Below are positions 49,759 through 61,000 of a stretch of DNA of 64,000 nt, piece by piece. Origin of the DNA: Neocallimastix lanati (nom. inval.) (lineage: Eukaryota > Neocallimastigomycota > Neocallimastigomycetes > Neocallimastigales > Neocallimastigaceae). Numbering within the stretch: the first letter of the stretch is position 1; each line of letters starts with the position of its first letter. Under the pieces are notes generated by a model. It searched no databases. It was not told the DNA's origin and saw only the letters and a list, made by a program, of their open reading frames with translations. The position numbers and the translations under genes are program-made. Where the stretch lies: contig JACVTC010000199.1 in the NCBI GenBank assembly GCA_016946835.1, forward strand, positions 80,001-144,000, read 5' to 3'.

Positions 49759-50316
49759 TAATTTTTAGCTTTTTTTTTTTTTTAAATATATTTTATGATT
49801 GTAATATCATTGACTTCTGCGTTTTAAAAAAAAATTTTTTTATTGAAGTCTTTATGACGATCTATATATTGCGTTTTTTTTAAAAAAAAAATTTTTTTTT
49901 TCTTTTCTTTTTCTTTCCTTTCTTTTCTTTCTTCTAATTAAACCTTGTTAAATAATTTACGAGTAAAACAAGTAAATTATTATTTTTTTTTCCAATTTAA
50001 TTTCATAATATTTATTCAATTTTTTTTTTTTATTTTTTTTCCAATGGCAAAAAATTTTTTTTTTTCATTCTCTTTTCATTTTTTTTTAATGGGTATATAT
50101 ATAAAACTATAATATTATTATAAATAATAATAATAATAATATTCTTACATAATATACAATAGCTTTATTTTTTATTATTATTATTTTTTTTTTTTGTAAT
50201 TTCTTCTTAATTTAATAATTTATAATTAAAATATTATTATTATTATTATTACTAATAGTTTCTTTTATTATTTTTATTATTTATTATCTACCGTGTGATT
50301 TATTATTACTTTTTCT

Positions 50317-51834
50317 TTAAACTCTGTCTTCTGCTTGTGTCCATTCTTCATTCTTTGCTGGTAAGAAAGTAAATATAGCTGTAGCGACTAATAGGATAAC
50401 AGCTGAAATTATAGTGAAAATTAATTGGGCCATAGTACCAGTTTTAAATACATCAATAAGACCACCAACCCAAATAATGATAACAAAGATTGGAAGAATA
50501 ATTTTAACAATGAGTAACCACCAGGCGCCAAGTTTTAATACCTTACTTCTTTCATTTAAGAATGGAATTAATTTTTTAGCGTTAAATATCCAAGCAAAGG
50601 CAATACATTCGGCTACAACACCAATTAAAATAGCAATTTGATTGATGAAGGTATCCACTACACCTAAAAGGAAGGCACCAAAGGCAGTAGCATAGAGCAT
50701 AGAAACAATGGCACCAATAGCACATAAAACGGTCATTGTAGAATGTCTTGAAAATCCAAATTTGTTTTGAATGGAGAAAGATAATGGTTCAATGGTAGAT
50801 AAAATACTGGTAAGACCAGCAAGATAAACGGTAATGAAGAATAATGGGCCAATGACTATAGTAATCTTACCTAAAACATTGAAAACTGTAGGGTAGGCAA
50901 CGAAGACTAAACCGGTACCTTGTTTAACGAGGTCTTTAACAGCCTTTCCAGATTGTTGTGACATATAACCTAAGATAGAGAATACACCGAGAGCAGCAAA
51001 GTTTTCGAAAACACAGTTAGCTATAGCAATAGATAAAGTGTTTGTAACTAAATCAGCATCTTTCTTGGTGTAACTGGCGTAGGTGAAAGCGATAGACATA
51101 CCAAGACTAAGAGAGAAAATAATTTGACCAAAGGCAGCCATCCAAATTTCAAAGGTTAATAAGAGAGACCAATCTGGTTTAAATAATACGGATAAACCAA
51201 TGGATGAACCAGATAAAGTCATTGAATAGATAACGATAAAGATCATAATAATGAATAATAATGGTACTAAAATTTTTGAAACTTTACCAAGACCAGATTC
51301 TAAATCCTTGTGTGAAATAAACCAAACGATAACCCAACCAATAAGCATAGAGATAGCAACAATTGGAATAAAGTGAATTAAACCAGATATTTCTTCAGTA
51401 TATTTTAAAAGGTCAGTTTCAAAGAAGGTACCTGGATCAGTACCCCAACCTTTATAGAAACTTAAAACAATGTAAATACCATCCCAACCTAAAATAGCAG
51501 AGTAATAAATCATAATCATATAAACAGAAACTGGTAAAAACCAACCTAAATATTCAAATTTAGAATTAATCTTTTTAATAGCTTTTGCGAAAGAGGATTT
51601 GTAATTAAAACCAACACCATATTCCAAAATTAAGAATGGAATACCCATTAAAAGTACGGCCACAATATATGGAATAAAGAATGCACCTCCACCATTAGAG
51701 TAAAGTACATATGGATATCTCCAAATATTTCCTAAACCAACGGCTGAACCGATCATAGCTAAAATAAAGGATAAATTACTACCCCATTCATTTTGACCAT
51801 TACTTTTTACACTTTCTGCTTTTTCACTTGCCAT
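50317..51834 (-). CDS. Neurotransmitter:sodium symporter (NSS/SNF, LeuT-fold) family transporter, bacterial type
   Basis: Intact, intronless 505-residue frame, ATG at 51834. It has 12 predicted membrane helices. TM1 holds the NSS signature GSAVGLGNIWRYPY (residues about 29-42), with the unwound glycines and Asn that in LeuT bind substrate and Na+. TM3 has YMIMIYYSAILGW. TM6 has FSLSLGMSIAFTYASY, TM8 the Na2-site block LAGLTSIL. Such proteins import amino acids or related amines with Na+ across the plasma membrane. The short termini, length and lack of the large TM3-TM4 glycosylated loop are those of prokaryotic members, not animal transporters. The N-terminus is a short hydrophilic tail (MASEKAESVKSNGQNEWGSN). 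The substrate cannot be inferred. Absence of introns and prokaryotic style in a eukaryotic context suggest acquisition from gut bacteria or archaea, an inference needing phylogeny. Confidence 0.9.
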   Translation of the reverse strand: MASEKAESVKSNGQNEWGSNLSFILAMIGSAVGLGNIWRYPYVLYSNGGGAFFIPYIVAVLLMGIPFLILEYGVGFNYKSSFAKAIKKINSKFEYLGWFLPVSVYMIMIYYSAILGWDGIYIVLSFYKGWGTDPGTFFETDLLKYTEEISGLIHFIPIVAISMLIGWVIVWFISHKDLESGLGKVSKILVPLLFIIMIFIVIYSMTLSGSSIGLSVLFKPDWSLLLTFEIWMAAFGQIIFSLSLGMSIAFTYASYTKKDADLVTNTLSIAIANCVFENFAALGVFSILGYMSQQSGKAVKDLVKQGTGLVFVAYPTVFNVLGKITIVIGPLFFITVYLAGLTSILSTIEPLSFSIQNKFGFSRHSTMTVLCAIGAIVSMLYATAFGAFLLGVVDTFINQIAILIGVVAECIAFAWIFNAKKLIPFLNERSKVLKLGAWWLLIVKIILPIFVIIIWVGGLIDVFKTGTMAQLIFTIISAVILLVATAIFTFLPAKNEEWTQAEDRV

Positions 51835-53016
51835 TTTTTTTTCTTTCTTATTAATATTATATTATTTAAGTTTATTTAATTTAAATTATTACTGTTTTTT
51901 TTTTTTTTTTTCTTAATTAATAAGTATTTAAAAATCAAATAAATATGTTTTCTTTAAAATAAATAAAAAAAAAATATATATATTTTTTTTAATATTCTTT
52001 TTTTTTTTTTTATTTATAATAATTTAATTATATGAAATTAAATTTAATATTTAATATTTAATATTTTAAAATTTTTTTTTTAAAAAAAAAAAAGAAAAAA
52101 GAATTCGTTTTTTTTTTTTTTTGGAAAATTCATGCATATTTAACCTCATTTTGCCTATATTTTAAACATTTAATTATTTTATTATTTTATTATTTTATTA
52201 TAATAAAAAAAAATACTTTACTATTTTATTCTATTCTATTGGTTCAGCATCTACAAAACAATTTCCAATCAAATTTCATCTCTTGAAATTATCTAAATCT
52301 AAAAAAATAATTTAAAATCTATTTTTTTATATTTTTATTTATTCTTTTCTTAAAACTGATCTTTAGGTAATAAATAGGAGTATTATCTATTTATTATAAA
52401 TAAATAATTATATATTATAAATTATAATCTATTAATATATATTATTATATTATTATATTATTATTATAACATATAATATTATAACATATATAATTATAAT
52501 CTATTATTTATTATAATTTATTATATATGGTAATATTAATGATGAATAAAAATAATAAATGTTTGACATATCAATATAAAACTTAATTTAAATTGTACTA
52601 CTCTATATTCATTATTCAATATAGGCTTAAATAAATAAAAGATAATATCTAATATATATGCATATATAAACATATATAATAAAATATATATGAATATAAA
52701 TTATATATGAAATACATATAAAATACATATAAATATAAATATATAAAAATTTAAAATAAATAAAAATACAAAACATTTATAAAATACATAAATATATGAC
52801 ATACATAAATATATAATAATACATAAATATATCAAAAAAAAAAAATTAAAATATTTATATTATAAAATATAAATATATAATAAAATATTTATAAAATATA
52901 AATTATAAAGTTTTTAATTAAAAGGTAAAAAATAGATTAAAAATTAAATGAAATAAAAATTTTTAAAATTTTATTTTATTTTATTTTATTATTATCATTT
53001 TAATTTTTTTTAGGGA
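51835..53016. other. Upstream region of the transporter gene
   Basis: A+T-rich, with T-runs just before the ATG and TA/ATAAATATA tracts at 52640-52900. No gene or clear promoter motif. Confidence 0.45.
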
Positions 53017-53130
53017 ATGAATTTAGCTAAATTATTGGTTTTTCTCTTTTTTCTTTTGCTTATCTTTCTTTCTCATGAGAAAAGAGAGATTATGAGTAAT
53101 TGTGAGGAATATATAAAGAATAAAGGTTAA
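53017..53130 (+). CDS. Possible short secreted peptide or first exon (37 codons)
   Basis: MNLAKLLVFLFFLLLIFLSH then EKREIMSNCEEYIKNKG-stop: a textbook signal-peptide-like hydrophobic stretch followed by a polar tail. This is the only non-repetitive patch in about 1 kb of A+T-rich DNA. AAAG/GTTAAA at its end could be a splice donor, in which case this is exon 1 of a secreted protein, and TTTTTTTAG just before the ATG could be an acceptor. No downstream exon could be traced, so it may be a relic. Its Lys/Leu codons are A+T-rich like the background, so chance cannot be excluded. Confidence 0.3.
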   Translation: MNLAKLLVFLFFLLLIFLSHEKREIMSNCEEYIKNKG

Positions 53131-53385
53131 AAAAAAAAAGAAAAAGAAAAATATTATAGCCTATTTAATTGAATTTCACTACAAGATAAAATAAAACAAT
53201 GTAAAACAAAATAGATGATACTATTTTCATTCTAATTAATTTTATTCTTATTTTTATTTATTTATGTATTTTTTAGATAAATTATAATATATATAACGTA
53301 ATTAAAATATATATATAAATATCTTCTATTGTTTTTTTTTATTATTATATTTTGAAACATTGTAGTAAAATTATAGGCAATAAAA

Positions 53386-53457
53386 TTTCAATTTTATTAA
53401 AAAATGATATATATTTATTTATATATATATCATTTCATATTTTTAATAGAATTGAAA
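53386..53457. repeat. Imperfect inverted repeat, ~29-bp stem
   Basis: TTTCAATTTTATTAAAAA... pairs with ...TTTTTAATAGAATTGAAA, and ATGATATATAT with ATATATATCAT, around a TTTATTT-like loop, with one 6-nt bulge and one mismatch. Confidence 0.8.
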
Positions 53458-55088
53458 CGAATAAAAATAAAAATTAATTTTTTTTTTCTTTTCATTGAAA
53501 ATTATCCACATATGAATTAAATTTGCCAGTTCGCCTACTTTCTACTTTTTTTTTTTTTGTCTTTATCTTTATTTTTTATTTCTATTCTCACTTTTTATTT
53601 TTGTTATATCAATTAAGTTAATATTAATAGATAAACTTTTTTTTTTTTAAATATAAATTTTTATTTTTATTTTTAGGAAATATTTAAATTTTAAATAATA
53701 AATTTATTTATTTATTTATTAATATTACTTGTTATCCATGATTTAAAATAACTGATAACTTTTAAATTATTAAAATATATTAAAGAATTATTAATTGGAA
53801 TAAATAAATTGTAATATGCAATATAATTATAAAAATATATATTTCAATAGATATTATTAACTATCTAAAAATATATATATGTATATATTTATTTAATAGA
53901 CAATTTAAGATAAGTCATTTTAATCAAATTATTGAAAAATAAAACATTACTTTTATAAAAATAATAACAATAATGATAATAGTGATTACTTCTTATATTA
54001 TTTCTATAAATTATTTGAATTAAAGTTAATAAATTGATGATTATTAATAAAATTAATACACAAAAGGGCGTTAAAGTAATACTAATAGGCAAATATTTTT
54101 ATTATTATTTGATAATTTTTTATCTCAAATCTTTTTTTTTTTTTTAATTTTTTTTTATTTTAAATTTGTAATAGAATTCAATAAATGAACCATGGAAATA
54201 AAATATAATAAAATAAGAATGAAATAAATAGTAAAGTAGTATAAAATATTAAAATAATAATTAAAATAAAAATAATATAAAATATTATCAATACGTTGAT
54301 GCTTTTTTTTTTTTTCTTTTTTTTTAATTGGATAAAAAATATTTTGATAATTAAATATTTTGATAAAATATATTAAAATATATTATTATAATCTAATCTA
54401 TTTTAATATGAATAGATGTTTTCTAATATATTCTTTAGTATGTTAATCTATAAAATATATTAATAGAATCTACAATTTTTTTTTATTCATTTATTATTAT
54501 TTATATATTAAAATAAAATTAATTCCACTGAACTATATTATAACTATTTAATAAATATAACTATTTATTTAATAAATAATGAAATCTATGTATAAATATA
54601 ATAAAATTTAATAATAAAATGATAAATCTATGTATAAAATTAATAAAAACAGATAAGATAATTCGGTGGAATCAATATATATATATATTATTTTATTATA
54701 TTTTATTTTAATATTTAATACTGATTAATTATTTATTATAAAATTTAATCTATTTCAAAGTTTTATATATATATATTTAATAAATTTAATAAATCTAATT
54801 TCAAATTTAATTATTAATTATTATTTATTATTCATTATTATTTTTAATTATTCATTATTATTATTAATAAATTATTTTATTTTATTTAGGAATGGATTTC
54901 TTTTTTTTTTTAATTTTTTTTTTTTTTTTTTCATTTACTATTGTACTACCATATGGTTTATGAGTGAAGAACCTTAAAAAATAGTTTTATAAAATTTCAA
55001 TATAAGTTCTGTATTTTTTTTTTTTTTTTTTTTTTTTTAACTCTTTTTTATCACAAAATAATTAATTTGAGAAGACTTTTTTTCTTTT

Positions 55089-55151
<63 letters not shown>

Positions 55152-55289
55152 AAGCATTGGTCCAATGAAATAAAAAAAAAAATTATATATATATTTATAA
55201 TTTTTATTATAAATAAATAAATTTATTAAATTATAATTATAATGATTAAAGTTAAATATATTTAGGAAAAGGACATTTTTATATTATTT

Positions 55290-55450
55290 TATTTTATTTT
55301 ATTTTAATTTATTCAATCTGTACTTTATATTCATATTCTACTATTTATTTTATTTTATTTTATTTTATTTTATTTTATTTTATTTTATTTTATTCAATCT
55401 GTACTTTATATTTATATTTCAACTATTTATTTTATTTTATTTTATTTTAT
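55290..55450. repeat. Duplicated CAATCTGTACTTTA + (TTTTA)n unit
   Basis: ATTCAATCTGTACTTTATAT followed by a TATTCTACTATTTATTTTA-like word and TTTTA pentamers occurs at about 55310 and again at about 55393. A third copy is at 46105, in the same orientation. Confidence 0.85.
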
Positions 55451-55552
55451 TTTACTTTACTTTATATAGCAAGTTCTAATTTGAATAATTTAATAATTGA
55501 ATAACTGAATAATTGAATAACTGAATAATTGAATAATTGAATAATTGAAAAG

Positions 55553-55584
<32 letters not shown>

Positions 55585-56584
55585 TTTATTTCTTTTTTAC
55601 TATTTTTTATTATTAAGTTTAAATTTATACTATTTTAACTTTAGGTTTGTTGAAACTTTGAAATGTTAATTGATGTTCTATTATTATTTTTAATTGCTTT
55701 GAACAAATAATCATTAAATATGCATATGATTTTTATTATGATCCTAATCTTTATAAATTAAACAGTAATTAAAAGATTTTTTTATTCTATTGAATATATA
55801 TATAATATATATATTTAGTTTATTTTTATTTTAATTATTAATATTATTATTTATTATTAATATTATTTATTATTAATATTATAATTATTATTATTTTTTT
55901 TTATTTCTTGTTGAAAACTATGTTGAGTTAGCAGTTGCTTATTTTCTAAAATTTATTAAACAAAAAAAAAAAAAAGTTGTTGATAATAAAATTAATAATA
56001 TTAATATGAATTATATATTATATTAAAAAAAAAAATGATTAATTTTCTTTAATCAAAAAATATTTAAAATTTTGTAGAAAATAGTTAATTTATTGAAAGT
56101 ATTGTAATATCTTACTTATTTCATGTTAGTTTTTTATATATATATTTATAGTAATATATTTATTATATAATCTTATCCATATTATAATTATGTATTTTTT
56201 TTCTTTTCCTATATATATAGGAAAGAAAATAATTAAAATATTGAACAGGAATATTATATAGTTTTATTTTATAAAATATATAAAATGTTGTTCTTTATAA
56301 TGGTTTTTTTATTTTCTAAAATAAAATTTATTAACATTTTTAATTAATCCAAATTAATATTTATTTTTGAATATTATATTATAATAAATATGACAATAAT
56401 ATTATTAATAATGATAATAAATAATAATAATAATAATAAATAATAATCCATAATAATAATAAATAATCCATAATAATAATAAATAATCCATAATATAAAC
56501 ACTAATATAATACAACTAATAATTATATATACATTTTTAAGTAATATTATATATTAATAAAAGTAACTTTTAAATGCAAAATAC

Positions 56585-56770
56585 ATTTCAATAAATATTT
56601 ATTTAATAATAATAATAATAATAATAATAGTAATAATTATAAAAATAATTTTAATAATAATTATAATAATTGTAATAATAATTGTAATAATTATAATACT
56701 AATTATAATGATAATTATAATAATAATTATAATAATAGCAATGATAATAATAATTATAAACTAGTTATTT
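56585..56770 (+). repeat. Degenerate AAT repeat keeping an open Asn-rich frame
   Basis: About 60 codons stay open. AAT is varied to TAT, TGT, AGT, GAT, ACT and TTT (an Asn/Tyr/Cys/Ser-rich translation), ending in a non-repetitive YKLVISVSNVLIIAKNIM-stop. There is no ATG at the start. It resembles the Asn-rich linker of the RT fragment at 28.3 kb. It could be a coding relic or an aged microsatellite. Confidence 0.4.
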
Positions 56771-57652
56771 CTGTCTCTAATGTCTTAATAATAGCTAAAA
56801 ATATTATGTGAATAATATAAGGATTTATTATTATATATTTTTTATAAAAAATAAGTGTATTAAATGATATATTTCAATTGAAAAATATATAATTCTAGTA
56901 TGATATTTATACTGAAATATATATAAATTTGAGAATAGCTTTAGGGAATAAAAAAAAATTAGGAATAACAAATAGAATAATAAATGAAAAATAAAAACCA
57001 AATACTAAAAAATAAAATAAAATAAAATAAAAAAATTAAAAAAAAAAAAAGAAAAAAAATTAAAATAATAAAATTTTTATAAAAGTGATGCTGTGTAAAA
57101 TGCTTTATTCTTTTAATTTTTTAAATATCCTATAAATATTTAAAAAAAAAAAAAAAATATTAAAAACTCAAAAAAAAATTTTTTTTTTTTTTAATATTTA
57201 TAGCATAAAATTAATAAATTTTCATTATTGAAAAAAAAAAAAAAAAATACTAAGAAGATATTCAAAATTTTATTTTTATTTTTATTTTTTATTTTTCTTC
57301 TTCTTCTCTTACTAATAGTATAGTATTATAATTATATTTATTTTAGAAAAAGTTGTAAAAAAAAAAGTAAAAAAAAAAAAAAAATAAGTAATATTAAAAA
57401 GATATTCAGTTTTTTTTTTTTTTTTTTTAATTTTTATTTTATTTTATTTTATTTTATTTTATTTTATTTTTTTTTTTTTCAAAATTAATAGTATTAATAT
57501 TTATTTTATTTTTATTTTTTATTTTTTTTTTCAAAAGAAAAAAAAAAAAAAAGGATGTAAAAAATAATACTGAAAGGGTATTTTATTATTATTATTATTT
57601 TTTTTTCCTCAAATAATATAATTAATAGAATAAAATATACATTAAATATTAT

Positions 57653-57703
<51 letters not shown>

Positions 57704-57876
57704 AATAAATAAAAAAATAAATAAATAAAAATAAACAAACAAATAAATATATAATAAATAAATAAATAAATACATAAATGAATTATTAGAAATAAAAAAT
57801 GAAAGAAAATAATAAAATATTTTAATGTGATATGCTAAATATATGTATTATATTTATGTATTATATTATCCAAAAT

Positions 57877-57935
<59 letters not shown>

Positions 57936-58078
57936 GTTATACTATGATTATCTATATCTATTTATTTTTTTTTTTTATTTATCTCTATCTCTATCTCTAT
58001 CAATCTCTATCTCTATTTATCTATCTCTATCTCTATACATATGAATATATATATATAATAATAATTAATAATTATTGT

Positions 58079-61000
58079 CTATTGTTCAAAATGTTTTGTT
58101 TTTCGATGAAGTGATTTATACCGTATGGTATCAAAATAATTTAATTTCCTTTTGGAACCCTTATTTAATAAATAGGTTGAAATTTCTTCATTTTTGTATT
58201 TATCAGCAATCATATAGGCATTCATTCCTTTATTATTTCTTAAATTAACCTTTGCTCCATAATCCAGTAACAGTTTAAGAATTTTTAATTGTTCATACCT
58301 GGCAGCATACATTAACGCTGTCCATTTCTTTTTATTGAAAAGATTGACTTTTGCCTTATTTCTTAATAAATACCGAACAATTTCTCCATGACCCCCCGCT
58401 GACGCTATCATTAACGGCGTCATTCCATCCTTTCCTCTACAGTTGACATCGGCTTTACACTCAACTAAATATTCAACGATCGCCGTCTTCCCATACAGCG
58501 TGGCAAAGTGCAATGGATTCATGTTAAAGAGGGTCTTCTTATTAATTTTAGCTCCTTTATTTATTAAATATTTGGTGATGTCTAGAAATCCTTTCGAAGA
58601 TGAAATCATGAGGGCCGTTTTATAGTCATTATCGAAGGAATCAATGATGGCTCCTTTATCGATAAAGAACTTCACATACTCATAATTTCCTTTGGTTGCC
58701 GCAAGAGCTAGGGCGGTTTCACCGTTTGGTCCATAGGAATTCACATTCGTTCCCTTTTCCACCAGAAATTTTACCATATCTAAGTTATTATTTTTAAAGG
58801 CATACTTTAACGCAATTTCTTTATCAAAGGAAGGTTTGTACTTCAAGAGATACTTAATCACGTCGTTATTTTCATTGGGACAAGACATGAAAAGACTTTC
58901 CCAGTTATAGATTAAGGCATCCTTTTTCAATAGATACTTCACAATATCTAAATGACCATGCTTATAGGCAAAAAGCAAAGCCGTCTGATATTTATTATTT
59001 TTTTCATTAATATAGGCTCCTTTATCAATAAGAAGTTTAGCAATGTCTTTATGACCATTATCGGTGGCAAACATCAACGCGGTCATGCTATCCTTATCTT
59101 TGGCATTAATTTCACAATTATGACGGAGAAGAATTTGAACAAGGTCGATATTTCCATTTTTAGAGGCCATCATCAGGGCAGTACGTTTATTGGCATCAAT
59201 TTCGTTAATATTTAAATTTTGAGATATTAAGTATTCCGTTACTTCAATTTGATTATGAATGGCAGCCGCCAGTAAGACCTTAAACTCTTCAAAATAATCA
59301 TTGTAATAGATTTTGTAATATTTTTCAAAATGATGGATAAGCATCTTAACAATATCGATATATCCATTCTTGGCGGCCACCAATAATTCGCTGAGTTGTT
59401 GATAGCTTTTATTGATGGAGGCGCCATTTTCAATGAGGTACTCAACAATATACTTATGACCTGTTTTACAAGCGTAGTACAATGAATTGCAACTACCTGC
59501 TTCATTGACATAAGCACCCTCTTGCACCAAATATTTGACAATGGTAATGTATCCATTTTGAGCTGCATATTTTAAGGCATCCATTCCATTTTTATCTACT
59601 TCATTAATTTTTGCCCCCTTCTCCTTCAGTAGTTTAACAATAGCAAAATATCCGTTGGAGGCTGCATATAATAGGGCATTAGAATGCTGATCATTGGAAA
59701 AATTGATATGGGCCCCTTTTTCAATCAAGATTTTTACAACATCCTTATTTCCATGTTTTGAGGCAATCATGAGAGGGGTAATCCCTTGATTGTAGATCTC
59801 ATTTACATTTAATCCATTATTAATGAATACCTCAACATAATCTTTATACCCATATTTACATGAATAGTAGAGAGCATCGCGAGATTTATTATTTTTATCA
59901 ATAATACTTATTTTTTTCTTTAGTAATAAATCGGCGACATCTCGTTTTTGATTTTTTAAGGCATGAAGAAGGGCGGTCATACCATTTTCGTCTTTTTCAT
60001 TCATATTAATATTCTCTCTTTCCAGTAGATATTTAACAATTTCACTATGACCATTTAGAGAAGCAACCATTAATGGCGTAATACCATTGGCAAATTTCTC
60101 ATTGATATTGACACCATTTTCAATTAAGATCTTAACAAGATTTAATCCTCCTTGATTCACCGCATAATAAAAGGAATTATATCCGTACTTATTTTTTTCA
60201 TGAATATTGACTCCTTCTTTTATTAAAATATTGGCGACGTCATATTGTTTATCTTCCAGGGCATAAATCAGAGCATTCGATCCCATAATATCTTTACCGT
60301 TAATTTTGGCTCCCTTTTCAATTAAATACTTTACTATTTCCAGGTGTCCTTTCTTCGAAGCTATCATTAAAACGTCCATATTATATTGACATTTTTCACC
60401 AATTGCCGCTCCTTTCTCAATTAAATATTTAGTCACCGAATAATTTCCTTTTTTACAGGCATAAAATAGTGCAGAATTACCTTTGATATCCTTTTCATTT
60501 AAATTTATTTTTTTATCTACTAAATATTTAATAATTTCTTCATTACCGTACTTAATGGCCAGCATTAATGCATTTTTACATTTATAATTTTTCTCATTAA
60601 TATCAAATCCCATTTCAACCAATGATTTGACTTTTTCCTTATTGTTATGAATAGTGGCATCGATAATGGATACATTTTCATCAATTTTGTTTGTTCTACT
60701 TTCAATAATGTTTAAATAATTATAGACTGATTGCCTTTTATTATCTTCTTTTATGAAGATATTGGCAAGGATTACTTCCTTATTCTTTTCATAAATATCA
60801 TTATCCATTTTTTCTAAATAATTAATAATATCAAGGAAGCCATTTTCTGTTGCCATGGTATAAATATTTTCCATTTTGGCGTTGGTATCATAAATATTTG
60901 ATCCAATCTTAATAAAGAAATCCACTATTTCTAGATGATTATATTTGACAGCATACATTAATGCTGTATTTCCTTCATTATCTTTTTCATTCATATCCAC

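Larger units (their letters stand above)
47700..50316. other. A+T-rich DNA downstream of the transporter gene
   Basis: No gene. Very long alternating A and T runs between 49100 and 50100. Contains two perfect palindromes, annotated separately. Confidence 0.5.
53131..58078. other. Long A+T-rich intergenic stretch
   Basis: No gene found. It holds very long T-runs (55098-55145 and 57885-57933), TA dinucleotides (55555-55580), an AAAT array (57658-57690) and, at its right end, CTCTAT hexamers (57982-58036) next to the ankyrin gene's stop. Short coding-looking fragments cannot be joined. Confidence 0.5.

Noticed and set aside
50414-50641. 75-codon plus-strand frame inside the transporter gene
   Set aside because: Antisense shadow of conserved transporter helices.
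53889-54092. 67-codon minus-strand frame
   Set aside because: Composition equals the A+T background; no motif or neighbouring exon.
59239-59568. Frames on both strands inside the ankyrin gene (also 58443-58625, 58952-59215, 62406-62663, 63618-63818)
   Set aside because: Shadows of the ankyrin frame; their repeated motifs follow the 33-codon ankyrin period.
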